A DNA stretch of 64,000 nt from Adiantum capillus-veneris (lineage: Eukaryota; Streptophyta; Polypodiopsida; Polypodiales; Pteridaceae). The notes below the pieces were generated by a model. That model was not told the origin of the DNA and did no database searches. It saw only the letters and a program-made list of their open reading frames with translations. Shown one piece after another: positions 43,000 to 55,900 of this stretch. The DNA lies in the NCBI GenBank assembly GCA_014529385.2, contig CM043959.1, positions 12,648,809 to 12,712,808 on the forward strand, read 5' to 3'. The position numbers and the translations under genes were made by a program. Position 1 is the stretch's first letter, and each line of letters opens with the position of its first letter.

Positions 43000-45098
43000 T
43001 TCCAATGTCTTCTGAGTGGAGATCCGTTTGGCTTGTACTTGAAGGCGATTTAATTCTTTTAACACAATTTGGTCGACTTTGATATGGGAAGGTTGCATTC
43101 TTTTGAGCAGGTGTAGGTTTGCTCGGTCTCACACACATGACAGTGATGTGTATGCAAGGCCGTGTGTTCTTATGTGTTTGGGATTGAAAGCTAGGGTCTG
43201 CAATTTCGGGCCCTGTGAACGGTGGATTGTTCGTACACTAGTTGGTTGCACTGGAAATTGTGATCTTGACATCGTATTCAAGTAATTTTTGCCCACCTGA
43301 AACTCGCATACGACATGTTCTATTGGAGTCCATTATGCTCCATGAGTATAGTGTTTGATTTTCATAGCGTTTTTTTTTTTTCCAACGATAGGGGTTGCAA
43401 AATAGACCTAGATTATTATTTTGTTAAGTGTTTTAGTGAAATTCTTATACTCGCCTTCAACGCCATTAACCAATCCATCAAGAATGTCCAAGTTTCTTGC
43501 ACATAGCTCGACAACCATGCATGTGTTTAGGTTTAGAGTGGCATGCAACCCTCCAGTTAATTTTGGATCTACTTGAATATTTTTTGTTTTATTGCATGAG
43601 TTGTTTCTTTTATCGATGGCGATGAAAGTGTGCGATTCTCGTTCTATTTGATTAAATACTTGAAGGTTGTGATTGTCTTTGTCTTTGTTGGAGTACAATA
43701 AATGAGAAACTTGAATGTTATTTGGAACAGGTCTATAGTAGTTTTGGTTAAGGTAATCTAGATTTTCAATGCTATGTTGGCGAACTTGAAGCCTATTAAG
43801 GATATTTATGAATATTGGATCGCTTTGTCATATAGGTATTGTGAGCTCATAGCACTTTGGATATGTATGCCAATATGTAGAAGACACAATTTCTAGCAGT
43901 GTATGTTTTTTTCCAAAGATCCATGTGTCTTTTACAGAACTCGCTTGACATAAATTGCCACATAGAATGGCATCCAATCCACCAAATGGTTTGTCATGGA
44001 TCGTTTAATTGCGCGCAAGCATGACTCTACCATTGAGAACATCCTAGAGCCGATTAAGGAGACCTCCTCAAAAACTACAATTTTTTAACCTTTGTAGAGG
44101 AGGGAAAGTGCATCTAAATTTTCGGCACTTAAACTTGTTTGTGAAGATGGAACTAGAGGTAAGTGAAGAGCGGAGTGGATAGTTGTGCCACCGATATTGA
44201 AAACTATCTTTCCTATATAGGCCATTAGCAGTGCCTTCGGAAAATTTGGATTTGGTGACATTTATGGTTATAGAATCTTTGCAATCCTTCTACTACAAAT
44301 AGCAAGGTGAAAGTTTTGCCTATTCTCGCTTCTCCTGTGAGGAATAGATGTATTACTTTGTTAGGAGTATACATTTTTTGAGCATTACATCGTCGAGTAT
44401 GTGTCATTGTTGGGGGTTAAGTTTCTCAATGCCAGCATAGTAGTCATCATTTGTCATTGTGAGGTACTTGAATTTGTGTAGATACAGTTGCATTTAGAGA
44501 GTTGTGGCATTTTTAAGTCATTGAGAGTATCTATTTGATGTGATTCTTGTGGGTCATTGTTTGTTATGCTAGTTGTGGTTGGGGAGAGAATACATTGTTT
44601 TGTTAGTTTTTCTATTGGGATGCTATCTTTATTGAACTTTTTTTCATTTAATTTTATGATTTGTGAATATTCATCATATGTGTTCTTCCATGAAGAGGAT
44701 TCTTTTAGATGTTGGTTTTCATTTGTGGTCCAAGGGAGGTACAGTAAGCATTGTTCCCTGTAGTAGTCTTCTAAGCTTTTGAGAATATTATATTTCACGA
44801 GTCGTATGATCTTACCCTTACGTAGCATTTTGTATGTTTTTCCATCTTGCTTAATTGTTGATGTATATTCAGCCAAGCATATATGGTGGAGGCTTTCTGG
44901 TCTTTCAGAGTATTTATGGAAAATAGTTTGAAAGAATATGTCTTTTCTTGATGGATCAAGTTTTTGCAAGGAGGGGTTTTTTTTTAGGACCAATGCACCT
45001 TGATCAAAGGAGTTAGTGTTTATGTACATGACCGATTGTGCTATATCAAATGCTTGTTGCGCACTAATTTGTTGTGTATAGATGGCAAGCCTAAGCAT
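43000..45098 (-). pseudogene. Helentron PIF1-like helicase (broken)
   Basis: It begins LAIYTQQISAQQAFDIAQSV and includes ESLHHICLAEYTS and YYREQCLLYLPW, the usual pre-helicase landmarks. Walker A reads FLTGEARIGKTFTLL (44225-44407; GAGTGKT changed). A later frame has GLDAILCGNLCQASSVKDTW (about 43990-43920; the GD-x-Q motif with D changed to N). Then VVELCARNLDILDGLVNGVEG (43408-43560) and HGLAYTSLSCV...NLHLL (43111-43175; the C-terminal SRV motif). Stops and frameshifts abound. Confidence 0.85.
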
Positions 45099-46057
45099 TG
45101 GAGCATGGCTCTTGGTTGGATTTGCATTCCGTAGCCAAGAATGTTGGTGTATGCTCTCAACTTCTCAACAATCTTGGAGAAGGAGATGGAGCTCTTGCAC
45201 TTTGCCAAGCAAGAATGAGCATGTGAGTGTGTGTGAGAGAGACTATACCCCCCAAGCACACCCCCAACTTGCTTTGGTCGACCCCCCCTTGTAGCTCATG
45301 CTAGAAGTTGATTGGGCCCCTACAAGCCTAGCCAATCACATGCATAGTGTATATCAAGTAGCCATGCTAGCCTTGGGACAAGTGTCCCCCTTTCCCCTTA
45401 GAGAGAGAGGACTTGATAAATGCATAATAAACTAATTAAATTAGCTAAATTATCATTGGACCACTTGAGAGGCCAACCAATAGGCTTTAGGCACCTTCTG
45501 AGGGTAACATGGAGAAGAATTGACATGTGTCCTTGTTGCTTCTTTAGACAATGCTTGACTTGTGTGAGGGTGTGTGTGTTCTCTCTCATGCCCTACAATA
45601 AGGGCTCACCCCCCTCCATGAGTAGGGATTGTGGTTGACTTTGGGAACACCTTAAGCCCCTCAAGCACCTTAGTCATGGAGCACCTTAGCACCTTAGTCA
45701 TTAAGCACCTCAAGCACCTTAGTCAGCAAGCACGACAAGCACCTTAGTCAGCAAGCACAACAAGCACCTCAAGCTTGGGTCGGGTTCCCACCTCAAGCAC
45801 AACCCTAGATTGCCTACAGTCTAAGGACTCTTAACACTAAACTTTGGAGGTCTTTCATGAAGCTAACCCTAAGGTCTTAAAGCTCCATTAGCTAGCATTG
45901 CTCTTTGATAGACCATCTCTCATTTGGACCCTTTAACCTTGGACCTGTGTTGAGATAGATCCATAAGCACATGTCTATATCCTAACCCTTGTTCCTGTTT
46001 ATTCTCCCACATCAAATGATTAGTTTAATGGTTGGTTAGATATTAGATTTTATGGCA
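45081..46057 (-). repeat. LTR fragment of the H/J family inside the Helentron
   Basis: It matches the H LTR (47612 on) and J LTR (60350-61992) in reverse, from the U3 start (minus tgccataaaatctaatatc at 46057) to a point (45081) inside the LTR, so the R/U5 end is missing. It contains a minisatellite of caccttagtca / gcaagca units at 45640-45775. No clear target duplication. Confidence 0.75.
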
Positions 46058-46059
46058 TA

Positions 46060-46919
46060 CTTGTAGTTGTGTTCTTATCCACAAATGTAGTGATGGTGCT
46101 ATCTTCATCACCACAATCAAATAGTGGACCTTCTTCAACCCACAGAATGCCATAATCATGTCGACTACCATGGCTTTGAAACTCTGTGACAAAGAAGTAG
46201 TCGACAACTTTTCCGTAGATTGTACTATCGTTGAGGAGTAGTCTTTTCATGGATGCGAAGCGGTTAAGATAAAATCGAGTTGTTATTACTAGATCTACGC
46301 GGATCAGACGTCTGTGAAAGAGCGATCGCTTTCATTGTCTTCTTGTTCAAGTGCACCTATTTGTTGCGATGCGTGACAATGGGTTTGTACCTTTTCTTGG
46401 CTAAAGAGAATATGACAAAGAAATTTGGTGAACCTAACTGCCAAATCATGCCAAAAACATTCTTTTTCAAATTTTCTTTGTAGTTAGGTGAAGTACGAAG
46501 TGCTTCAAAATCTCTATAGCCTAGTCGTGATAATAGTAGCTTTTCAATATTTGTGTCTTGACAAACTTTCCCAACACACAATGTTGCTCCGTCTAGCTTT
46601 GCTTTGCAAAGACGTATCCAATTAGAGGTTAGTATTTTTTGTGTCATGATTTTTACGGACTTGAAGAATAAATTTTCAATATTGAGAGCAAAACGTGTAT
46701 CTTTGTGCATAAGCTCCCATTTAGCTACTGTTTGTAATTTTTTGACAAGTGATGATGGTACTTCATAGTCTCTTCAAAGAAGATTTTAGGAAAGCTAAGC
46801 TCTTCACAAAACTCATCAAAAAATAAGCCAAACGGGGTGTTGCCCTCTGATGGTGCTACATATAGAGTTTTGTCATTGTAATCAACTACTTGTTCAACGA
46901 GAGTAATGTTGTGTAGCAT
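46060..46919 (-). pseudogene. Helentron Rep (HUH) domain, broken
   Basis: SEGNTPFGLFFDEFCEELSF, then IENLFFKSVKIMTQKIL, NVFGMIWQLGSPNFFVIFSL and RLLLNDSTIYGKVVDYFFVT identify the Helitron-like N domain. The nickase motif, two His separated by one residue, reads SRHDYGILW, so one His is replaced. The frame is broken between 46357 and 46250 and at 46710. Confidence 0.83.
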
Positions 46920-47061
46920 AAAACGAGAGTGATGTTGTGTAGCATAACATAAGTATGAGTATATTCCTCATCGTCATGTTTGTCTGCAAGGAAATTGATG
47001 TTTTCGAGATTTGTTGCAAGTGGGCAAGTCATTTTTTGTTCATACTTATGTTCTCCTTTTT

Positions 47062-47576
47062 CTATAGAGAGTTGTTAAGAAGAGCATGGGTGGCCTTTAA
47101 TGTCAATAATGGTCTCACAAGTCCAGATAAGTAGCAATGTGTAAAGTCTAACTTGCGTTTAATGCCTACCAACATTGAAGCCTCATCTTCGATAAAGCGA
47201 GGGAGAACTTGTTGTGCTTTTTCAATGTTTGCAAGAATATTAACTACACTTTCACGCAAGCCATATTGGCCATCATACGTTAGTTCATGAATCTTTGCGA
47301 ACGATATACAAATAGAGACAAGGCATGCTTCGATAGAATTAAGTTGCATGACTGGTGCTAGGTTAAAGTCTAACATGTGGAAGCTCTCGAACGGCACCTT
47401 AGAACTATTTGTTTTGTGATTACACGTACGACATTAGTATCTAGAATAGTCTCTCTTGTGCTTTCTATTTCCATTATGTGAGCATATTGGATGGTACATT
47501 TGTGTAACTTGCGAGCAAAAAAGTAAACGCCCACATTTTTTGCATGGATAGATAGGTGTGTCATTAGTGCCTTCAT
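47062..47576 (-). pseudogene. Helentron N-terminal region (DUF6570-like)
   Basis: Two overlapping frames include NSIEACLVSICISFAKIHEL, YDGQYGLRESVVNILANI and QVLPRF, in the order seen before the Rep domain of Helitron proteins (a G-Q-Y/G region and L-P-R). Assignment rests on position and weak pattern. Confidence 0.6.
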
Positions 47577-47611
47577 TTTTTTTTCCTTAGTCTTGAATCC
47601 TTGAGATGAAC

Positions 47612-48965
47612 TGTCATAAAATCTAATATCTAACTAACCCAAACGATTTTCTCATATTAAATTGATCATTTAATGTGGGAGAATAAATGGGAATAACATT
47701 TAGAATATAGACATGTGCTTATGGATCTATCTTAGCACGGGACCAAAGTCAATGGGTCCAAATGAGAGATGGTCTATCAAAGAGCAATGCTAGCTAATGG
47801 ATCTTGATAGACCTTAGGGTTAGCTTCATTAAATACCTCCAAAGGTTAGTGTTAAAAGTCCTGATACCTAGAACCTTAGGCAAGCTAGGGAGGTGGGAAC
47901 CCGGCCCAAGCTTGAGGTGCTTGTCGTGCTTGCTAACTAAGGTGCTTGTCGTGCTTGCTAACTAAAGTGCTTGTCATGCTTGATGATTAAGGTGCTTGAA
48001 ATTCTTAAGGTACTTGAGGGCTAAGGTGCCTGAGGTACTTGAAGTCAAAGCAAGGCCTAAAAAGGAGGGAGCGAGCCATGAGATGGGGTTGAGTGACCAC
48101 CCCCTCATCCAAAGGGCACCCCTTGCTCAAAGAGGCAAAAGAGACACATGTCAAGCCCCTAGCTAGGTTGCCCTCATGGTGTGCCTAAAGCCTATTGGTT
48201 GACCCTTAGAGAGGTCCAATGGGAATTTAGCCAATTAAATTGATTGTTAAAGCATTTATCAAGCCCTCTCTCTCAAAGGGGAAAGGAGGACACTTGTCCA
48301 AAGGCTACCTCTATTGTTAGTTGTGACCAAGGCTTGAGAGAGCCTACACCAACACTCTTGGTTATGGAATGAAAATCCAACCAAGAGCCATGCTTCAATG
48401 CTTAAGCTTGCCATCTTCTTGTTCATCATTACTACGCTATTATGCTATGATATGCAACAAGAGTGGTGATAAGTGAGGAACTATTTCTTTCTCATAAGAA
48501 TGCTTCTTCTTCCTCTTCCCTACCCTCATTCCCTGCTAGCTCTCTCCACCTTCGAAGGCGTTTGAGGTCTTGGGACTGAGGCCGGGGACAAGTTAATGCT
48601 TTCATTTAGCTAAGTTACAAGTATAATTGTGGTGCCTCGAGCTCTCTATCTTCATTGCACCATCAAGGTCTCAAGGAACACAAAGCTTGTATTGTACCAA
48701 GTCTCTCTTTATGGGAAAAATTATAATACAAAAGCCTTTTGGAGGAGAGACCAGCTCCACATAAATCCGGTCCTTAACTGATGTCAAGTTATCTAATTCT
48801 CTTTCTTGCAAAGTATTGTTCATGCCAAGTTAATTAAGCATAATGTTTATGTTGCTACCTCTAATCAAGTTCACTCTCTATTTTCTCAAAGTAGTCTCAT
48901 AAAAATGCTCACTATAGTTCTCTTAATTCCGCTATTCTCAATGTTCATAGGCCATTTCCATTACA
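47612..48965 (+). repeat. 5' LTR of element H
   Basis: 1354 bp from tgtcataaaatc to ccattaca. It has a minisatellite of aaggtgcttgtcgtgcttgct-like units at 47915-48045. It shares the family, but not the orientation, of the LTRs at 45081-46057 and 60350-61992. Confidence 0.85.
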
Positions 48966-48966
48966 T

Positions 48967-48980
48967 TGGAATCAGAGCTA
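48967..48980 (+). other. Primer binding site of element H
   Basis: tTGGAATCAGAGCT follows the LTR end; it differs by one base from the usual TGGTATCAGAGC. Confidence 0.75.
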
Positions 48981-49373
48981 TTGGTTTCTCTTTTCTTGCT
49001 CAAGAAGAGAGATCCTTAAGTTGTCCATGAAAGGTTGGACCTATTCATTGCAAGAGGGTGAGTGGGACATGGATCTATTATCCTGGTTGAAAAGGACTTA
49101 GTTTGAGGTACACCGTTGGGAACTATAGACTTAATAATGGAGTCTCTTGGGGCTTGTCTTTGACTTAAACCATTATTGAGCTACTAGTAAGTTCAACAGG
49201 AACCATAATCAATCGAGCAATGTTAGACCCTCTCCACTATTCTTTGCAATCAACAGTCTCTAAACCACGGGTGTGGCTGCTTGAGAACTAATTTGCAAAG
49301 GTAAAGAAGAGTAGCAACTAGGGTTTTTGAGGGTACTAAAGCACAAAGTGGCATACACGTAAGTTTAAATAGC

Positions 49374-49555
49374 ATGGCTGATAATAATCAAGAGAGTAGA
49401 ATGTGTATTGATAACTTTGATTTTGCACATGAAGGTGCTACTGATGATGCCCCAATGTTTGTGAACTTAGGTTGCAACAAGCTATGGGCAACCCTGCCTT
49501 GCAAGCCGAAGTTACTCAACAACTTTGTGCTTATGGGATTTCCTTCCTCTCCAAG

Positions 49556-49620
<65 letters not shown>

Positions 49621-50759
49621 GGAAGCCTCTTGTCAAGACTTCCAAAAGAAGGCTCTCTTCGATAAGAGAAGAGGAGGAATCCAATGAATGAGGAAGAAGT
49701 GAATCTCCAAATTCCTTTGAAGATGTGGCTCTACAAAGACGGCGGTCTTGACGATCCCCAACTCCTCCCAAGAGGAAAAGATCATCTTGTAGTCCTTCTC
49801 CTTGTCACTCCGAAAGGGAAGAGAGGAAACAAAGGAAGAAAAGGGCAAAATAGGTCACCCTCTTCACCTTCCTCCTCTTTCGATGAAAGTAGCGGTTATT
49901 CTCCTAGAGAATACAAGAGGAAAGGACATCACAAATCCTACCCTACTTGAAAAAGGTCCCAAAAGCTTAAGAAGTTCAAAGAGGGAAGAAAGAATTCTCT
50001 TTTCTCACCTATGATGGCACCTTTGGTGCTACTGACAAAGTATTGGCCTTCATCCAAGCAATTTGATGCAGCCTTTGGAGACGAGGGCTTCATAGAGTCT
50101 TCCAAGCTACACCATGTAGCTATGCACTTTCAAAAATATGCTCGTCAATGGTGGGCTAGGCTCGGTAGGAATGGCGAAGCCTCAAGGACATGGAGAACTC
50201 TACGAGTTTCCATAATGAAGCAATTCCTTACAAGCGATGCCAAGAACAAAGTGCTTACTGAATGGAGAATCTTGAAGCTACTCTCCCTCGAGTCTATCCA
50301 CAAGTATGTAGAGAAGTTTTGGGATTTACATCTCAAAGCTACAATCTTTCAAAAGATAGACTTTACCGAGCCAAAAAAGCAACAATTTTGTGCGGGATTA
50401 CCTTAAGAAATGGCCGAGTATGTCAACTCCCAATGGCCTGGTTCTATCACCAAAGTCATCAACCACACTATGGTTGCATCTCATATCAATTTCTAACAAG
50501 GGCTAAAAGGAATGGCAAGCCCATGGAAAACAAAGATCGAAATGATGCAAAGGGGAAGAACAATGCTCAAAGTTCTTCCCAAGGCAATTTCAACAACAAC
50601 AACAACAAGACCAAGGAGAAAGGAGTTTACAAAGGTAAAAACAAACTCTCTCTTGAAGAGCTAGAGGCTTTTTGTAAAGATCACAAATGCTTTAAGTGTG
50701 GGGAGCAAGGACATGGCTATCATTCTTGCCCTAAAAGTAATGCCCGCAATGACTCCTAG
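49374..50759 (+). pseudogene. Element H gag (broken)
   Basis: It starts MADNNQESRMCIDNFDF at 49374. A (ta)(ga) microsatellite (49557-49616) has expanded inside the frame as YIYI and RERE. The gag domain lies at 50011-50406 (FDAAFGDEGFIESSKLHHVA, RQWWARLGRNGE). A stop after AGLP precedes a frame change. The CCHC knuckle at 50688-50729 reads CFKCGEQGHGYHSC. Confidence 0.8.
49557..49616. repeat. (TA)n(GA)n microsatellite
   Basis: About 11-12 ta units followed by about 18 ga units, inside gag of element H. Confidence 0.95.
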
Positions 50760-52662
50760 AGCTTCCACGATCAAAGCTCTAAAAGAGAATGCTCATTGCA
50801 AAGGATCATCCCTTTCCTATGCTTCAGGAAAGGTGAGGGAGCATGATGCCTTCATCCTTTTTTACCCTGGCTCTACTCACAACTTCATATCAACGGAGTT
50901 GGTTACTAAGTTGGGCATTCAAGCTTTTGAGATGGGAGATATTGTAACTATCTAGGGGTTTTCAAGGGATAGCAAGCCTCCGTTACTCCCTTGATTAGGA
51001 ATTTGAGGCTTCATGTCCAAAGCTATGTTGACAAAGAAGACTTTTTCATCTCTCCTCTCCAACATGAGGATGTTATCCTAGGGCACAATGGTTAAACCGC
51101 ATGGCTGCTGACATGAAGTTCCCTAAAAGGAGAGTCTACTTCACCTACAGGGAAAAGAGCATGTATATAGATGACAATGAGTCCGGTCATATTATACCAC
51201 TTGTAAATTCACCTGCTTTTGATAACTCAATGAAAAGATTAGTTTCCTTGTACATGATTTTTGTCAAAGAGTCTCTAAATGATGCTAATGTTTTAACAAA
51301 ACAAAGTGGTAGGAATCAATAATAATTAAATTTGTCTAATTTTCTAAATAGATTACAAGATGTATTTATCGATGACATCCCTATGGAGTTAGCTCCAAAA
51401 CGAGGGGACAATGATCATATGATAGAGTTTCTACCTGGGAGCTCACCGCCTAATAAACCTCCTTATAGAGTTTCTCAAGCTCAACAAGAGGAGATTATGA
51501 TGCAATTATATGAGTTGGTAGACAAGGGGATGGTGAGGTCTAGCTCCTCTCCCTTTTGTTCTCCAATCCTTTTAGTGCAAAAGAAAGATGGTACATAACG
51601 CATGTGTGTGGACTATCGAGCACTAAATCGTATCACTATCAAAACCAGATTTCCCATACCGCAGATAGAAAATATATTTGATAAGCTACAAGGTTTGACC
51701 TACTTTAGTAGGATTGACCTTAAAAGTGGCTATCATCAAATAAGGATCGTGAATGAAGATATCGTAAAAACCGCGTTCCATACAATGTTTGGTCTTTATG
51801 AATATCTTGTCATGCCTTTTGGTTTGACAAATGCTCCAGCCACATTCAACGTTTAATGGCAAGTTTACTGGAGTGTTCTTTGATGATATCATCATCTGCT
51901 CCAAGTCCTTGGAGGAGCACAAGCAACATCTCTAGGTAACTTTTCAAGCTTTGAGGAAAAAAATCATTTTTATCAATCAAAAGAAGAGTGAATTTTTCCT
52001 TCAAGAGATTCAATACTTAGGTCATATTATCTCTCAAGATGGTATCCATATAGATCCATCAAGGTTGGAGGTAATAAAAGCATGGCCTAATCCAAGGAAT
52101 CTATATGAGCTACGAAGCTTTATCGGTATGTGTGTATATTATAGACACTTCATATCAAAATTCTCTCAAATAGCAGGACCATTACATGACTTAACCAAGA
52201 AGAATGTTAAGTACTCATGGACTACTTAAGAGCAAAATGATTTTGACAAGCTCAAAGAGAAGCTTACTTCCCAACTGGTGCTTGTGCTTCCGGATCTCTA
52301 AAAGCCATTTGAGGTCCAATGTGGTGCTTGTGGTGATTGCCTTGGAGCAGTTTTGCTTCAAGAAGGGCATGCCATAGCATATGAGAGCCGAAGGCTCAAT
52401 ATCGATCAACGGGTCTTCGGCATAAATGAAAAAGATCTTTTAGGTTTTCTACATGCCCTAGACACATGGAAACGCTATCTATTGGGGACTCCATTTATTT
52501 TGCAAATGGACCACCAAAGTCTCAAGTACTTCATAACGCAAACCAAGCTTTCCGACAAACAAAGGAGGTGGGAAATTTTCTTTTGCAATTTAGTTTTCAT
52601 GTTGCTCACATTGCTGGTAAGCATAATAAAGTGGTCAATGCACTATCGCGACGATCGAGGGT
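50760..52662 (+). pseudogene. Element H protease, RT and RNase H (broken)
   Basis: The protease reads LFYPGSTHNFISTELVTKLG. RT has [12 protein letters not shown] followed by a stop, [39 protein letters not shown] and [12 protein letters not shown]. The catalytic VFFDDIIICS lies in another frame near 51880. The thumb has LGHIISQDGIHIDPSRLE. RNase H has GAVLLQEGHAIAYESRRL and VNALSRRSRVN, where the copia element entered. Confidence 0.83.
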
Positions 52663-52667
52663 AAATG

Positions 52668-52894
52668 TGTTGGAATTAGGGTTGCAGAGAAACACACACA
52701 GCTTGGAGAAGACGAAGGAAGCTCGAGGCACACAATAGAGAGTGTGTTACTTAGTGTGCAATGGAAAGATAGTTAGCCCTAGAGTGATGGGCGTATATAC
52801 AATGCACGGGGGAAAAAACCTCCTAAAGAGGGAAAAAATGCCCCGGCGGTCCTAGTGTGCTCACACACATCACTACCACATGTATATGGTAACA
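52668..52894 (-). repeat. 3' LTR of the copia element
   Basis: 227 bp, tgttggaatt...ggtaaca on the plus strand. Short, with a gtatatac TATA-like motif near 52793. Confidence 0.95.
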
Positions 52895-52969
52895 AATCCC
52901 CCCTGGAGTGATGCGGTGAACGAGAGCTGGCACATGAGTAAAGGGAAGTGCCATGCCCTGAGGACAGGA

Positions 52970-55900
52970 TCAGTCCACAAAGGGGAGTAAGCCCAAAGCT
53001 TTGCGGAAAGCTTCAAGCTTCTCACGAGACAATGCCTTTGTGAAAAGATCTGCAAGGTTGTCCTGTGTTGGCACATAAGCCAAGCTGATCTCTCCTGCTG
53101 AGAGTCTCTCCCTGACATAGTGGTAATGCACCTCAATGTGCTTTGTGCGAGCATGAAAAACAGGGTTCCTCGCAACTGCCAATGCGCTCTGACTGTCATT
53201 GTAGATAGTGTTGGCAGTGTCCTGTCCAACACCCAAGTCAGCCATAAGGCGTCTGAGCCATACACACTCAACCGTAGCTGTGAAGACTGCCCTGTACTCA
53301 GCCTCACAACTCGAAGTGGCCACAGTAGGTTGCTTCTTGCTCAACCATGATATACATGAACTGCCAAGCATGAAACAAAAACCACTTGTGGACACTCGCG
53401 TGTCAAAACAACCAGCCCAATCTGAGTCCGAAAAAGCATGTAAGTCTGGCGGCAATGATCCCCCCTTGGGATAAAACAAGCCAAGATGTAAAGTGCCACT
53501 AAGGTAGCGGAAAATCCTCTTGACAGCCTGCCAATGCTTAGACCCTGGGCTATGCATAAATCTGCTGACCTGCGAGACTGCAAACTGAATATCTGGCCTC
53601 GTGTTGCATACATAAAGGAGGCAGCCAACAACAGTTTGGTAAAGAGTGACATCAGCAGGATCGCCAGCATCATGTAGACTCAACTTCAAACCTGTTTCCA
53701 TGGGAGTGGCAATAGGTTTGCAATCCTCAAGTCCAAACTTACATAGCAATGTCTCTATGTAACTTTTCTGACACAAGGCAATACCACCATCACACTGCTT
53801 AAACTGTATACCCAAGTAATGATGCAACAGCCCCAAATCTTTCATCTTGAAAGTAGCATTCAAATCAGCCTTAAATTCAACAATATGTCTCTCATTTGGT
53901 CCAGTGATCAGCAAATCATCAACATAAAGAACCACAATGAGAAATACATCATCCTCACGCTTTACATACAATGTGCTTTCTGTTGGACTGTTACGAAAGC
54001 CTCGTTTAACCAAATGAGTGTCAGCTTTCTCATACCAAGCACGAGGAGATTGCTTCAACCCATACAAAGCCTTCTTACATTTGCACACTTTGTCCTCTTG
54101 TCCTTTTATGACAAAACCGCGAGGCTGCGTTACATAAACTTCCTCAAATATGTCACCATTCAAGAAAGCAGTAACAATGTCTGATTGATGTACATCCCAA
54201 CCAAAATGAGCTGCCAATGCACATAGAAAACGCACAAGTAGTCATACGACAAGTGGGAGCAAAAGTCTCTTCATAATCTATGCCTTTTTGTTGTGCATAA
54301 CCCTTTGCAACAAGTCGAGCCTTATGGCGATCGATCTCACCATCCGGCTTGAGTTTCAACTTGTAAACCCACTTCGTACCAATGGCCTTTTTGCCAGGAG
54401 GCAAATCACATAAAGTCCATGTGTCATTCTCTATAAGTGCATCATATTCTGATTTCATGGCAGCAATCCAATTTTTTGAATTCTGTGCTTCATCAAAAGA
54501 CAGAGGCTCCTCAACATCATGTAAACTAGACACAGCCAAAGCATAACAATCTGATGCATAAGATGCATGGCGAGAGCCTGAACGAGTACGACTAGATAAA
54601 GGTGCATCCAATTTACTGTCACGCAATGTGTGCACCAGCCATTTTGGCATACCTCTAGCCTGCTCATTTTCAGCCCTTTCCTCATCAAGTACATCATGTA
54701 CATCTGCATCAGTAATAGGCTGTTCTAAAACATTTTCAGAAACCCCCATAGGCTGTACATTTGCCTCATTGGAACTTACATTCGTATTTCCACCACTGAA
54801 AAGAGGCAACAAAGTGTCATAAATGTCCTGTGAGCTTACATTACTGTCTCTAGTACATGACAGCAAGGGCTGAACAGAATCTTCCACAAACACTACATCC
54901 CGTGAAACCAGAATACGTTTTGTTTGCGGATGATACAACCTGTAACCTTTGCTTTCAGCACTATAACCAACAAAAATACATTTGACAGCCTTATCATCCA
55001 ATTTTCTGCGCTGCACTTGTGGCACCAAAGCATATGCCAAACAGCCAAAAACACGCATGTGCTCAATAGAAGGCTTTCTATCATGCCATGCTTCATATGG
55101 AGTAATAGACTGCAAAGCTTTCGTAGGACACCTGTTAAGTACATAAGTGGCACACATGATGGCCTCAAGCCAAAAAGAATGCGGCAAAGCTTGACTTTTG
55201 ACCATACATCGTGCCATTTCCGTTAGTGACCTGTTTTTCCTCTCAGCAACACCATTTTGCTGAGGTGTATAAGGCACTGTACATTGGTGTTTTATCCCAC
55301 GACTAGCCAGAAATGCATTAAATTCATGAGACATATACTCCCCCCTCGATCGGAACGGAGGGTGCCCATAGTACATTTTGAGACATTTTCAGCCATAGCC
55401 AAAAATTGTTTGAAGCACATAAAAACTTCGGACTTCGCTTTAAGCGGAAATACCCATGCATGCCTGGAGTAATCATCAATGAAAGTCACGAAGTACAGGT
55501 AATTGCCCAAGGACGGAGTTTGCATGGGCCCACAAACATCACTATGCACAAGCTGCAACCTGCATGTGGCCCTAACTGAACCATCCTTTGGAAACTTAGA
55601 ACGCTGCATTTTACCCAGAATACAGCCTTCACAAACATGTTTGACAGGTGCTTCAAGAGGCGGCAAAGAAGCAACCATATCAGATTTCTGCAAACGCAGC
55701 AAACTGGCAAAATTCAGATGACCAAAACGTGCATGCCAAAGTTTTGCATCTGAAATAGCCCTTGAATCTGCAACAACATTTGCAAAATTTTGTCCACACT
55801 TGTCATACAAAGTGAGCTTATACAGCCCACGGCACAAAAGCCCAGATGCAACAATTTCATCACCAAAACTGAGATCATGAACTGTACATCTGTCATCCAC

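Larger units (their letters stand above)
42370..47611 (-). mobile_element. Helitron of Helentron/Helitron2 type, decayed, 5' part outside window
   Basis: On the minus strand it encodes, in order, an N-terminal DUF6570-like region (47576-47062), the Rep domain (46919-46060), PIF1 helicase (45098-43000) and a C-terminal EEP endonuclease (42970-42380). All parts are frameshifted. An LTR fragment (45081-46057) sits between Rep and helicase, and gypsy H begins at 47612, so the element's 5' terminus lies beyond H, outside the window. The 3' terminus (expected hairpin) was not located precisely; it should be around 42.3-42.4 kb, just upstream of exon 1 of the S4 gene. Confidence 0.85.

Noticed and set aside
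55340-55345. Programmed frameshift in the copia element
   Set aside because: It lies in the middle of the integrase core in a homopolymer, where copia elements have no known recoding site; loss of one base is simpler.
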